Of a stretch of 5,118 bases of DNA, positions 1 through 5,118 are shown one piece after another. A model generated the notes under the pieces. It was not told the origin of the DNA. It did not search any database and worked only from the letters and a program-made list of their open reading frames with translations. Each line of letters begins with the position of its first letter. Position 1 is the stretch's first letter. The position numbers and the translations under genes are program-made. Source of the DNA: Bryobacteraceae bacterium (GTDB lineage: Bacteria > Acidobacteriota > Terriglobia > Bryobacterales > Bryobacteraceae); NCBI GenBank assembly GCA_030044325.1, contig JASHWA010000377.1:1-5118 (forward strand), in the 5' to 3' direction.

Positions 1-716
1 GCCGCCGAAGCCACGGAAACGACACCCAGCAGCGCGAATAAAGGCAGCGGGCTGGCCGTCCCCGGCAGCGGCTGTGCGGGCTCCTGCGGAGGAGGAGGCG
101 CGGCCTGCGCCGTTTCCTCGGTCGCGCGGCGATGGTGATGTTCGGGCGGCGCCGGGAATACCTCGATTACCGCTTCTTCCTCCTGGGTCGGCTGTTCGGC
201 CTTCAACGGAGCTTTTTCGAGCGCCTGCACGGAAGCCGCGCTCGCCGTTGTGGCCGGCTTGGTCGTATTCGCGGCCATCTCGTTCGGCATCGCCGCTACC
301 GGCTGATTGTTCGCCTCCGCCAGCGCCAGCGCCTTGGCTTTCCCGTAAACGAATTCGTGCCCGTAGTTGTCGCCGGGATAAAACCACGCCTTCACCGCTT
401 GCGGCGAGCCCGCCGCGCGCTCTTCAAACGTGATCACGGTTTTGCCCGTCGGTCTTAGCCGGTAATCCGGAATCGCCAGGAACGTCCCGTAGATGTGGGT
501 CTGATTCTTGTTGAACACCTGTACGATGTCCCGGTCCGATTGCGAATCGAGCAGCTTGAATACGTACGTCCCGGGAGTCAGCACCTGCCCCGGAATCTCC
601 ACTGGTTGATTGAAGGTGAACACCGTCATTTCGTCCCACTGATCTGCCTTGGCCTGCGGCGCCATGGTCACCAGTACGCCTGCACACACCAGCCCCAGCA
701 CACTCACTTTATTCAT
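1..716 (-). CDS. Secreted acidobacterial protein of unknown function with LPxTA-like C-terminal anchor, 3' end cut off
   Basis: The frame reads 238 residues from ATG at 716 and runs off the window at position 1. Residues 1-24 form a signal peptide (MNKVSVLGLVCAGVLVTMAP, then a cleavage-like AKA before Asp25), so the product is exported. Residues 25-125 are the conserved part: a beta-rich stretch with PVEIPG, PGTYVFKLLDSQSDRDIVQV, an HIYGTFLAIPDYR segment and WFYPGDNYGHEFVY. I recognise this as a recurrent acidobacterial family of unknown function. Residues 135-216 are low-complexity, rich in Ala, Pro, Glu and Gln, with His193-195, and look like a flexible wall- or periplasm-spanning linker. 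LPGTA at 217-221 is followed by a hydrophobic stretch, like a sortase-type sorting signal; the expected basic tail lies outside the window. The start is fixed by an AAGGAG ribosome site 7 nt upstream and by the signal peptide. It is probably transcribed on its own, because 416 bases separate it from the gene upstream. Function is unknown; surface attachment is inferred. Confidence 0.85.
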   Translation of the reverse strand, partial: MNKVSVLGLVCAGVLVTMAPQAKADQWDEMTVFTFNQPVEIPGQVLTPGTYVFKLLDSQSDRDIVQVFNKNQTHIYGTFLAIPDYRLRPTGKTVITFEERAAGSPQAVKAWFYPGDNYGHEFVYGKAKALALAEANNQPVAAMPNEMAANTTKPATTASAASVQALEKAPLKAEQPTQEEEAVIEVFPAPPEHHHRRATEETAQAAPPPPQEPAQPLPGTASPLPLFALLGVVSVASA

Positions 717-723
717 TTGAATT

Positions 724-729
724 CTCCTT
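724..729 (-). promoter_or_regulatory. Ribosome binding site AAGGAG
   Basis: AAGGAG on the minus strand sits 7 nt before the ATG at 716. It is a near-consensus Shine-Dalgarno site and decides the start of the secreted protein, which agrees with the signal peptide beginning at that ATG. Confidence 0.8.
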
Positions 730-867
730 TCGCGCTTCTGATGGTAGGTCTTGATCCGGAGCACTCTTCCGCCGCTCCCGAAGCTTCCACCGTGACCCAA
801 TTCACCGCGTCGTCGATGCGCGTCAGCGCATGTCACGGCGACCTCTACCCCATAGACTCGCGCTGCT

Positions 868-894
868 CGCGAGGTGATTCACTCCAACCTCGCG
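868..894. promoter_or_regulatory. Inverted repeat, candidate operator or leader hairpin
   Basis: CGCGAGGT (868-875) and ACCTCGCG (887-894) are perfect inverted copies separated by 11 nt. The site lies about 150-180 bases upstream of the ATG at 716, where a promoter or leader would be expected. It could be a repressor site or a hairpin in the 5' leader. GC-rich DNA produces such pairs by chance, so confidence is low. Confidence 0.25.
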
Positions 895-921
895 CGCGTA
901 ACCGTTAAAACCCGAGCGGCG

Positions 922-933
922 CGCTCATGAGCG
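922..933. promoter_or_regulatory. 12-bp perfect palindrome, candidate protein-binding site
   Basis: CGCTCATGAGCG is a perfect 12-bp palindrome about 205 bases upstream of the start at 716. It lies between the inverted-repeat element and the 868-894 repeat. A dimeric regulator site is possible, but no family match is recognised. Confidence 0.2.
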
Positions 934-973
934 TCGGACGGAAATCGGATCAGCGTAGGACTGCATACAAGCC

Positions 974-1116
974 CTCTAGCAGGTTGCTGAAAAACTCCTC
1001 GGCGAACCCCCGGCCTGACGGCCAGGGCTGTATGGCCCACGGCGATTCAACGATTTCAGGAACAGCCCTGCCCGTGAGGGCGGGGGTGGCTGGAGTTTTT
1101 CAGCAACCTCCTAGAG
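974..1116. repeat. 143-bp MITE/REP-like inverted-repeat element
   Basis: The left end (974-998) and right end (1092-1116) are inverted copies over 25 nt with a single mismatch; their core is AGGTTGCTGAAAAACTCC. Inside them, 1006-1031 and 1062-1087 are inverted copies over 26 nt with 3 differences, leaving a loop of about 30 nt (1032-1061). Each 26-nt unit also folds alone: GGCC-TGAC-GGCC at 1012-1023 and GCCC-GTGA-GGGC at 1070-1081. CTAG occurs at both outer edges (976-979 and 1111-1114) and could be a 4-bp target duplication, but CTAG is its own complement, so it may equally be part of the inverted repeat. There is no transposase inside. The layout fits a non-autonomous mobile repeat or a paired REP-like element. 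Lying 16 bases past the stop of the TIGR03437 gene, it would also form a very strong 3' hairpin in that transcript. Confidence 0.7.
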
Positions 1117-1132
1117 AGAGCGATGGCCCGGT

Positions 1133-3112
1133 TTATTGCATGGTGATTTTCGCTTCCGACGTGTAGCCGTCCGTCGTGCTCAACTCCAGATACCCCGTGC
1201 CCGAAGCGACTCCCGAGGGAACCGTGAAATTGATCTGATACACCCCCGCCAGCCCCGGCGCCAGCACCGCCGACACGATCGTGACCTGGTTATAATTCCC
1301 CGCCGAATCGAAAATATCCGCCGCAAGATTCGGATCGAGCACCGCGGCCGTCGGACTGGTCGGCGCGGCGGCGCCGTCGGAAACCGTGGGACTCGTCGCG
1401 CCCAGTCCGTTCGCGTAGAAAAACAGCGTTTCCCCCGCCACCGCCGGATTGCTCGCGCTCACCAGCGTGTAGTTGGTGTGAAAAACATCCGCCGGCCCGA
1501 TCCCGTTGGACGTGGTGGCGTAAACTCCCGGAGCCGTCGATGCCGTGTACAGCGTCACCGCGTTCGATGCCGATCCGTTCGCGCTCACCTCAAAGGTCGC
1601 CAGATCGTAGGGCACCGTCCCCATCGGAATCAGCGCGGTCACCAGCGCCGGCGAAGCCAGCAGCAGCGGCGCCATCGCCGAATTCACCGTCACCTGCGCG
1701 GAGCCGAGATTGGTCGGCAGCGGCAGCGAGCTGGCCGGCGCGTTCGACGCGAGGTCGCTTCCGAACAAGGACACGTACTCGCCCGGCGCCGTTGAATTGG
1801 TGATCGGAGCGAAATTCGCCGAGTTGACGATCCCGTCCGGATTCAAAAACACACCGGACCCCGAATATGTCTGCGCCGCAAACCCGACAATCAGCGTGTA
1901 ATATGTTCCCGACCCGGAAAGCAGCACGCTTTCCCCGCCCGATCCCAGCATCCATTCGAAAACGCCGTCATTGTACATCCCGTTCGATGGAAAGTTGTAA
2001 GCCAGGTCCGCGGTGTAATCGAACGCCGCAATGTCGAAAGCGGTGTAGCGCTGATGCTGCGTTCCCGTGCCCTGCCCCGTCGCCGCCACCGATCCGTAAT
2101 ACGAATCGATGCAGTTGGCCGCGCCGCAATCTCCCGACGTGTCGTTCTCCAGCGCCGCCATGAAATATGTCCCCGTGACCATCGTGTTCGTCGCATTGCT
2201 GGTGCTTTTCACCGCGACGATAAGATCGAACCCTCCCGCATTCCCCCCCACCAGAATGTTTCCGTCCGGAGAAACCGCGAATGTCTTCGCGCCGCTCACC
2301 AGTTCCGCCGCCGGATTCGACGCTGTCGGAAAAGTGATGGTTCCGGTCGGGCCGCTGAACGAATACGTGACGCCCGAAAGATTCTGCGTCGTGTTCGTGT
2401 TGCCCTGGTTCGCCATCGCCCCGTTCACGCTGACGCTGCCGAAGCTCCCGCTTCCGTTCGAGCTCAGCGTGAAATAGCCGTCGCGAACGTCCGATGCGTC
2501 GCCATTGAGATAGTCGATGAACCCCGCCTGATAAGAGCCCGCAACCGCGCTCGCCGGACCTTCCGGAACCGCCACGAAGATATCGTCGTAGGCGCCCTCG
2601 GTCGCGCTGGCGATCACCTGGTTCGATCCCCCCACCCCGCCGTACTCGACATCGGTCGTATCCACCGGATTGGTGAGCTGCAATAATCCGCTCGAGGTCA
2701 CCGCATAAACGCCGCTGACCGTGTAAGACGCCGGACTTGTGCCCACGTTGGTGTCCAGCTCCTGCCCCGTGAAAGAATAGGTTCCCTTGCCGTCGAACGT
2801 CATCGTGCCGGTAAGGCTCACCGCGCGAGTGATCGCGCTCGTGGTTGAGTCCGTAAGCGTCAGTACGTGGCGCACGAAGTAGGCGCCGTCGAGCATCCCG
2901 TCCGCGCTGTCGTCGAAGGACTGCTGCGGTATCGCCTTGCGCGCCGGAAACGCGCGCGTGAACATCACGCTCTTGCGCGCGCGATTTTCCCTGGATTTGC
3001 GCGCCGCGCGGATCCGCTCCACCCGGTTCGCTCCTGGCTGATCAGCCGTTTGCGCCGCGATCAGTCCCGCCGCGCACGCTCCCGCTGCAAAGATCGTCGT
3101 ATAAGTACGCAT
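1133..3112 (-). CDS. Secreted protein with three repeat modules and TIGR03437 (Solibacter) C-terminal domain
   Basis: The product is 659 residues. Residues 1-20 are a signal peptide (MRTYTTIFAAGACAAGLIAA), so it is exported. Residues 29-59 are strikingly basic (many Arg and Lys). Residues 76-413 hold three imperfect modules of about 120 residues. Each opens with G(A/S/T)Y (76, 192, 314) and closes with a hydrophobic strand: DDIFVAV near 176, DLIVAV near 296, TLIVGF near 406. Cys329 and Cys334 (CGAANC) could form a local disulfide. Residues 424-659 match TIGR03437: VNSANFAP, APGEYVSLFGSDLAS, the LPLPTNLGSAQVTVNS region, LFFYANGLGATSP, and a final APGLAGVYQINFTVPSGV strand. That domain typically ends large secreted or surface proteins of Solibacter-type bacteria; its role is unknown. 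The ATG at 3112 is chosen because the signal peptide starts there, although no good ribosome site precedes it; a TTG at 3163 would add 17 residues before the signal. The gene begins 60 bases after the KduD-like gene. No enzyme motif is seen. Confidence 0.87.
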   Translation of the reverse strand: MRTYTTIFAAGACAAGLIAAQTADQPGANRVERIRAARKSRENRARKSVMFTRAFPARKAIPQQSFDDSADGMLDGAYFVRHVLTLTDSTTSAITRAVSLTGTMTFDGKGTYSFTGQELDTNVGTSPASYTVSGVYAVTSSGLLQLTNPVDTTDVEYGGVGGSNQVIASATEGAYDDIFVAVPEGPASAVAGSYQAGFIDYLNGDASDVRDGYFTLSSNGSGSFGSVSVNGAMANQGNTNTTQNLSGVTYSFSGPTGTITFPTASNPAAELVSGAKTFAVSPDGNILVGGNAGGFDLIVAVKSTSNATNTMVTGTYFMAALENDTSGDCGAANCIDSYYGSVAATGQGTGTQHQRYTAFDIAAFDYTADLAYNFPSNGMYNDGVFEWMLGSGGESVLLSGSGTYYTLIVGFAAQTYSGSGVFLNPDGIVNSANFAPITNSTAPGEYVSLFGSDLASNAPASSLPLPTNLGSAQVTVNSAMAPLLLASPALVTALIPMGTVPYDLATFEVSANGSASNAVTLYTASTAPGVYATTSNGIGPADVFHTNYTLVSASNPAVAGETLFFYANGLGATSPTVSDGAAAPTSPTAAVLDPNLAADIFDSAGNYNQVTIVSAVLAPGLAGVYQINFTVPSGVASGTGYLELSTTDGYTSEAKITMQ

Positions 3113-3172
3113 CAAAAGTTGGACGTTCCGCGGCTTGATCTCGTTCGAGCCTTCCGCGCGCAACGTTAACGC

Positions 3173-3928
3173 TCACCGCGCCAGCCAACCCCCGTCGATC
3201 GCCACAATCGAGCCGTGCATGTAATCGCTCGCGTTCGACGCCAGAAAAACGGCCAAACCCGCGATGTCCTCCGGCCTGCCCCATCGTCCCGCGGGAATGC
3301 GTTCGAGAATCTGCCGGCTGCGCACCGGATCTTTGTACAGCGCCGCCGTCAGGTCGGTCTCGAAATACCCCGGCGCGATCGCGTTCACGTTGACGCCTCT
3401 CGACGCCCACTCGTTCGCCAGCGCCTTGGTGAGCTGCGCCACCGCGCCCTTGGCCGCCGCGTAAGCCGGAACCAGGATTCCGCCCTGAAACGACAGCAGC
3501 GATGCGATGTTGATAATCTTCCCGCCTCCGCGCGCGATCATGTGCTTCCCCGCAAGCTGGGAAAGGCGGAACACCGCGTCGACATGGATTCCCAAAACGT
3601 CCCGCCAGTCATTCATCGAATAATCCACCGCCGGCGCCCGCCGCACGATTCCCGCGTTGTTGATCAGAATATCGATCGAGCCGAACTCGGCGAGCGTCGC
3701 CTCTATCAGCCGCTCCGGCGCGCCCTCCTCGGCGAGATCGGCCACCACGTGTCCCGCCTTCACCCCCGCGCCCCGCACCGCATCGGCAACCGGCTCCAGC
3801 CCGTCCGGCTTCGACCCGTGGACCATCACGTTCGCGCCCGCTTCCGCCAGCCCCAGCGCCATCGCCTTGCCCAGTCCCGTGCGCGACCCCGTCACCAGCG
3901 CATTTCTTCCCGCCAGGCTGAATCTCAT
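3173..3928 (-). CDS. kduD: KduD-like short-chain dehydrogenase (2-dehydro-3-deoxy-D-gluconate 5-dehydrogenase)
   Basis: This is a classical SDR of 251 residues, close to the 253 I recall for E. coli KduD. KduD interconverts 2,5-diketo-3-deoxygluconate (from 5-keto-4-deoxyuronate) and 2-keto-3-deoxygluconate with NAD(H) in the cytoplasm, in pectin/uronate breakdown. Visible: the TGSRTGLG nucleotide loop (13-20), Asp64 of the VADL strand end, NNAG (90-93), Ser143 in INIASLLSFQGG, the YAAAK active site (Tyr156, Lys160), NVNAIAPGYFETD, and a C-terminal DGGWLAR. IASxLSFQGG, LANEWA, NAIAPGY, RIPAGRWG and DGGWLAR are shared with E. coli KduD as I remember it, which is why I prefer this to a generic SDR. 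Odd: the fourth catalytic position, usually Asn, reads His115 (GIHVDAVF). Starts at 3928 (MRFSLAGR) and 3940 (MIAHMRF) are both possible; neither has a clear ribosome site. It lies 49 bases after the small exported protein, and a uronate-type permease lies upstream. A related sugar or gluconate dehydrogenase remains possible. Confidence 0.85.
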   Translation of the reverse strand: MRFSLAGRNALVTGSRTGLGKAMALGLAEAGANVMVHGSKPDGLEPVADAVRGAGVKAGHVVADLAEEGAPERLIEATLAEFGSIDILINNAGIVRRAPAVDYSMNDWRDVLGIHVDAVFRLSQLAGKHMIARGGGKIINIASLLSFQGGILVPAYAAAKGAVAQLTKALANEWASRGVNVNAIAPGYFETDLTAALYKDPVRSRQILERIPAGRWGRPEDIAGLAVFLASNASDYMHGSIVAIDGGWLAR

Positions 3929-3977
3929 GTGCGCGATCATAGCAATTCGCGCGCGCACGGCACAGCCGGGCGCTTGG

Positions 3978-4439
3978 TCACTTTCCGCTCTTGTTTCGCA
4001 ACTCGTGGATGATCGCCCTGGTGGGGTCGTCGGCTTTGAGCCAATCGAGAATCGAATCGGTCACATCCACCATTTCGCCCCGCTCATCCGCCGCGGGCGT
4101 CTCGACAACTTTATCCAGCTTCTGTTTCCGGGCGATCTCGACGAAAGCAGGCTGAAGCGCTTCGACAATATTGTCGATCGGCGCTTGCCCCATAAGCTGT
4201 CGATGCGCCAGGTTCTGCTGCGCGCCGCCCCACGTGTTCAGTTCCTGAACCTTTTGCGTATCGCCGGCTTTCCGGGCCGCATCCCGCTCCGCATTCTTGG
4301 CGTGGAGAACCGAGGCCCACTGCGGCGAGCGGTAATATGCCACCACGACCGGCTGGCGGTCGAACGTTCCCACGCGCGCCTGTCCCAAAACGCTCGCCGC
4401 AAGCGTCATAATCAGTCCCAGTTGATTTGCGATTCTCAT
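3978..4439 (-). CDS. Small exported protein, weakly OmpH/Skp-like, function unknown
   Basis: The product is 153 residues. Residues 1-20 look like a signal peptide (MRIANQLGLIMTLAASVLGQ), so it is probably periplasmic. The mature part begins ARVGTFDRQPVVVAYYRSPQW, is followed by a charged helical stretch (about 46-85, rich in Ala, Lys, Asp, Gln), then IDNIVEALQPAFVEIARKQKLDKVVE (88-113) and VDVTDSILDWLK (124-135). The pattern of a strand with Asp, long helices, then an 'xVDVTDxxLxxLK' ending resembles OmpH/Skp periplasmic chaperones. The central helical arms are shorter than in Skp, so this is only a suggestion. The start at 4439 is supported by AAGGAG 6 nt upstream; the same frame stays open to an ATG at 4520, but that extension would place the signal peptide internally. 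It lies between a uronate-type permease (160 bases upstream) and the KduD-like gene (49 bases downstream), and could share their transcript. No catalytic motif is seen. Confidence 0.8.
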   Translation of the reverse strand: MRIANQLGLIMTLAASVLGQARVGTFDRQPVVVAYYRSPQWASVLHAKNAERDAARKAGDTQKVQELNTWGGAQQNLAHRQLMGQAPIDNIVEALQPAFVEIARKQKLDKVVETPAADERGEMVDVTDSILDWLKADDPTRAIIHELRNKSGK

Positions 4440-4445
4440 TTCGTT

Positions 4446-4451
4446 CTCCTT
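4446..4451 (-). promoter_or_regulatory. Ribosome binding site AAGGAG
   Basis: AAGGAG lies 6 nt before the ATG at 4439 on the minus strand. It settles the start of the small exported protein in favour of 4439 over the longer frame starting at 4520. Confidence 0.8.
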
Positions 4452-4453
4452 TT

Positions 4454-4489
4454 GGCGCAAGTGCGCCTCCGCGCGCGGCGAAAGCGCGC
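4454..4489 (-). promoter_or_regulatory. Two adjacent GC hairpins in the leader of the small exported protein
   Basis: GGCGCA (4454-4459) pairs with TGCGCC (4462-4467), and GCGCGC (4471-4476) pairs with GCGCGC (4484-4489). Read on the minus strand, the proximal hairpin ends two bases before the AAGGAG ribosome site at 4446-4451, so it could affect ribosome access or protect the 5' end of the mRNA. No U-run follows it, so it does not look like a terminator. GC content alone could generate it. Confidence 0.3.
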
Positions 4490-4525
4490 ACACACTCAGC
4501 TCAAGCGCGTGAATACTCAACGCAC

Positions 4526-4540
4526 TTCGATCTGATCGAA
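4526..4540. promoter_or_regulatory. 15-bp palindrome TTCGAT-ctg-ATCGAA, candidate operator
   Basis: Perfect 6-bp arms flank a 3-nt centre in the gap between the permease stop (4600) and the start at 4439. The size suits a dimeric repressor. A poor promoter-like pair, TTGGCA (minus strand, 4561-4566) with CTTTTC 17 nt on (4538-4543), would place the palindrome at the -10/start region, but the -10 match is weak. I recognise no specific regulator site; it does not resemble the KdgR or UxuR sites I know. Confidence 0.3.
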
Positions 4541-4599
4541 AAGAGAACTTGCACGACCCGTGCCAATCAGGAGCGTCCCAAGCAGCGGACGTGTCCGGC

Positions 4600-5118
4600 C
4601 TACCTGTCGATCTCAGCCGGTTTCAGGCGCGGAACCAGAAGATGAATGATCAGCAGCGCCAATAAATACGCCGATCCGGCGATCATGAACATCGGCACGT
4701 AGCTGTGCGTCAATTGCAGCACAAACCCGGTGAACTCGGCGATGAACATGCCTCCGATCGCGCCGCCGAACCCTCCGATACCCACCACGCTCGCCACAGC
4801 CCGTTTCGGAAACATGTCGGAAGCCAGAGTAAAAATGTTTGCCGACCATCCCTGGTGCGCCGCCGTCGCGATTCCCACCAGCACCACCGCGACCCACAAC
4901 CGGCTCGCATTCGCTGCCATCACGATCGGAACCACCGCCAGCGCGCACATGAGCATCGCCGTTTTCCGCGCCCGGTTCACCGTCCATCCCCGCTTCAAAA
5001 ACGCGGCTGAAAGCCATCCCCCGCCGATGCTGCCGATCGTCGTCATGTTGTAAACCACCACCAGCGGCCATCCCAGCGCGGTCAGCGTCAGCCCATACCG
5101 CGCGTTCAAGAATTTCGG
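4600..5118 (-). CDS. MFS permease of the hexuronate transporter (ExuT/ACS) type, C-terminal part only
   Basis: Only the last 172 residues are present; the frame is open through the window edge at 5118 and the start lies outside. It begins PKFLNARYG, matching the 'FWLPKFL' region in the middle of hexuronate-type MFS carriers. Hydrophobic segments at about 15-41, 53-69, 74-98, 107-134 and 140-162 account for the C-terminal membrane half. Typical features are the GGGWLSAAFLKRGW loop followed by Arg/Lys (32-52), HQGWSANIFTLASDMFPKR (88-106), VGIGGFGGAIGG (112-123) and a short charged tail (PRLKPAEIDR). MFS carriers of this family import galacturonate, glucuronate or related sugar acids by proton symport across the inner membrane. 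Substrate is inferred from family resemblance and from the KduD-like gene two genes downstream; a related ACS-family anion carrier is possible. Confidence 0.85.
   Translation of the reverse strand, partial: PKFLNARYGLTLTALGWPLVVVYNMTTIGSIGGGWLSAAFLKRGWTVNRARKTAMLMCALAVVPIVMAANASRLWVAVVLVGIATAAHQGWSANIFTLASDMFPKRAVASVVGIGGFGGAIGGMFIAEFTGFVLQLTHSYVPMFMIAGSAYLLALLIIHLLVPRLKPAEIDR

Larger units (their letters stand above)
717..1132. other. 416-base intergenic region with inverted-repeat element and palindromes
   Basis: No convincing gene lies here. Open frames across it on the plus strand have no ribosome site and no recognisable protein. From high to low coordinates it holds a 16-base spacer after the stop of the TIGR03437 gene, the 143-bp inverted-repeat element (974-1116), a 12-bp palindrome (922-933), an 8-bp-arm inverted repeat (868-894) and the leader of the gene that starts at 716. 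A promoter for that gene should be in roughly 740-970, but I found no pair of -35/-10 hexamers good enough to call. Confidence 0.7.

Noticed and set aside
424..687. Minus-strand frame of 87 residues inside the LPxTA protein
   Set aside because: It is a different frame of the same strand; the real frame starts at 716 with a ribosome site and signal peptide.
974..1116. CRISPR repeat or ordinary rho-independent terminator
   Set aside because: There is one inverted pair and no spacer series; the U-run lies inside the outer arm, not directly after a stem, and the structure is symmetric on both strands.
495..1166. Plus-strand open frames across the intergenic region
   Set aside because: No ribosome sites or known motifs, and the second contains the inverted-repeat element.
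1136..1795. Long plus-strand open frame opposite the TIGR03437 gene (219 residues)
   Set aside because: It is extremely Arg-rich with no domain or ribosome site, typical of the antisense frame of a high-GC gene; the minus-strand frame has a signal peptide and a recognised domain.
2054..2686. Plus-strand open frame of 210 residues
   Set aside because: Arg-rich shadow of the minus-strand TIGR03437 gene with no recognisable protein features.
3113..3163. TTG start adding 17 residues to the TIGR03437 protein
   Set aside because: The extension is polar and precedes the signal peptide; the ATG at 3112 begins exactly at the signal sequence.
3215..4012. Plus-strand open frame of 265 residues opposite the KduD-like gene
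   Set aside because: Composition rich in Arg and His, no motif, fully overlapped by a clear SDR on the other strand.
4440..4520. 27-residue N-terminal extension of the small exported protein
   Set aside because: It would bury the signal peptide and pass through GC hairpins, while an AAGGAG site directly serves the ATG at 4439.
3657..4535. Plus-strand open frame of 292 residues
   Set aside because: It spans two good minus-strand genes and the gap between them, with no domain or ribosome site.

Overview
The window looks like chromosomal DNA from a high-GC acidobacterium of the Solibacter/Bryobacter type. The main clue is the large secreted protein at 1133-3112. Its C-terminal third matches the TIGR03437 'Solibacter C-terminal' domain, a family I know almost only from that group. 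The incomplete secreted protein at 1-716 also belongs to a family I associate with Acidobacteria (signal peptide, conserved FKLLDSQSDRDIVQVFNK-type core, LPxTA-type C-terminal tail). Assignment is from memory of these families, not from a search.

All five genes lie on the minus strand, so transcription runs from high to low coordinates. In that order they are: (1) the C-terminal end of an MFS permease of the hexuronate-transporter (ExuT/ACS) type, 5118-4600, cut by the window edge; (2) a 160-base gap with a 15-bp palindrome and GC-rich hairpins; (3) a small exported protein, 4439-3978, with a faint OmpH/Skp-like look; (4) a short-chain dehydrogenase very close to KduD, 3928-3173; (5) the 659-residue secreted TIGR03437 protein, 3112-1133; (6) a 416-base gap holding a 143-bp inverted-repeat element and two small palindromes; (7) the acidobacterial secreted protein with an LPxTA-like tail, 716-1, whose C-terminus lies outside the window.

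The permease and the KduD-like enzyme fit together as uptake and catabolism of hexuronates or unsaturated pectin/uronate breakdown products. The gaps of 160, 49 and 60 bases allow one transcript from the permease to the TIGR03437 protein, though co-transcription is inferred. The roles of the two exported proteins in that setting are unknown.

The most unusual feature is the inverted-repeat element at 974-1116. It has nearly identical 25-nt ends and two inverted copies of a 26-nt unit. Each unit folds into its own small hairpin, and the two copies differ by a compensatory base-pair swap. The rest of the window reads as ordinary genes; I see no CRISPR array, tRNA, rRNA or phage gene.
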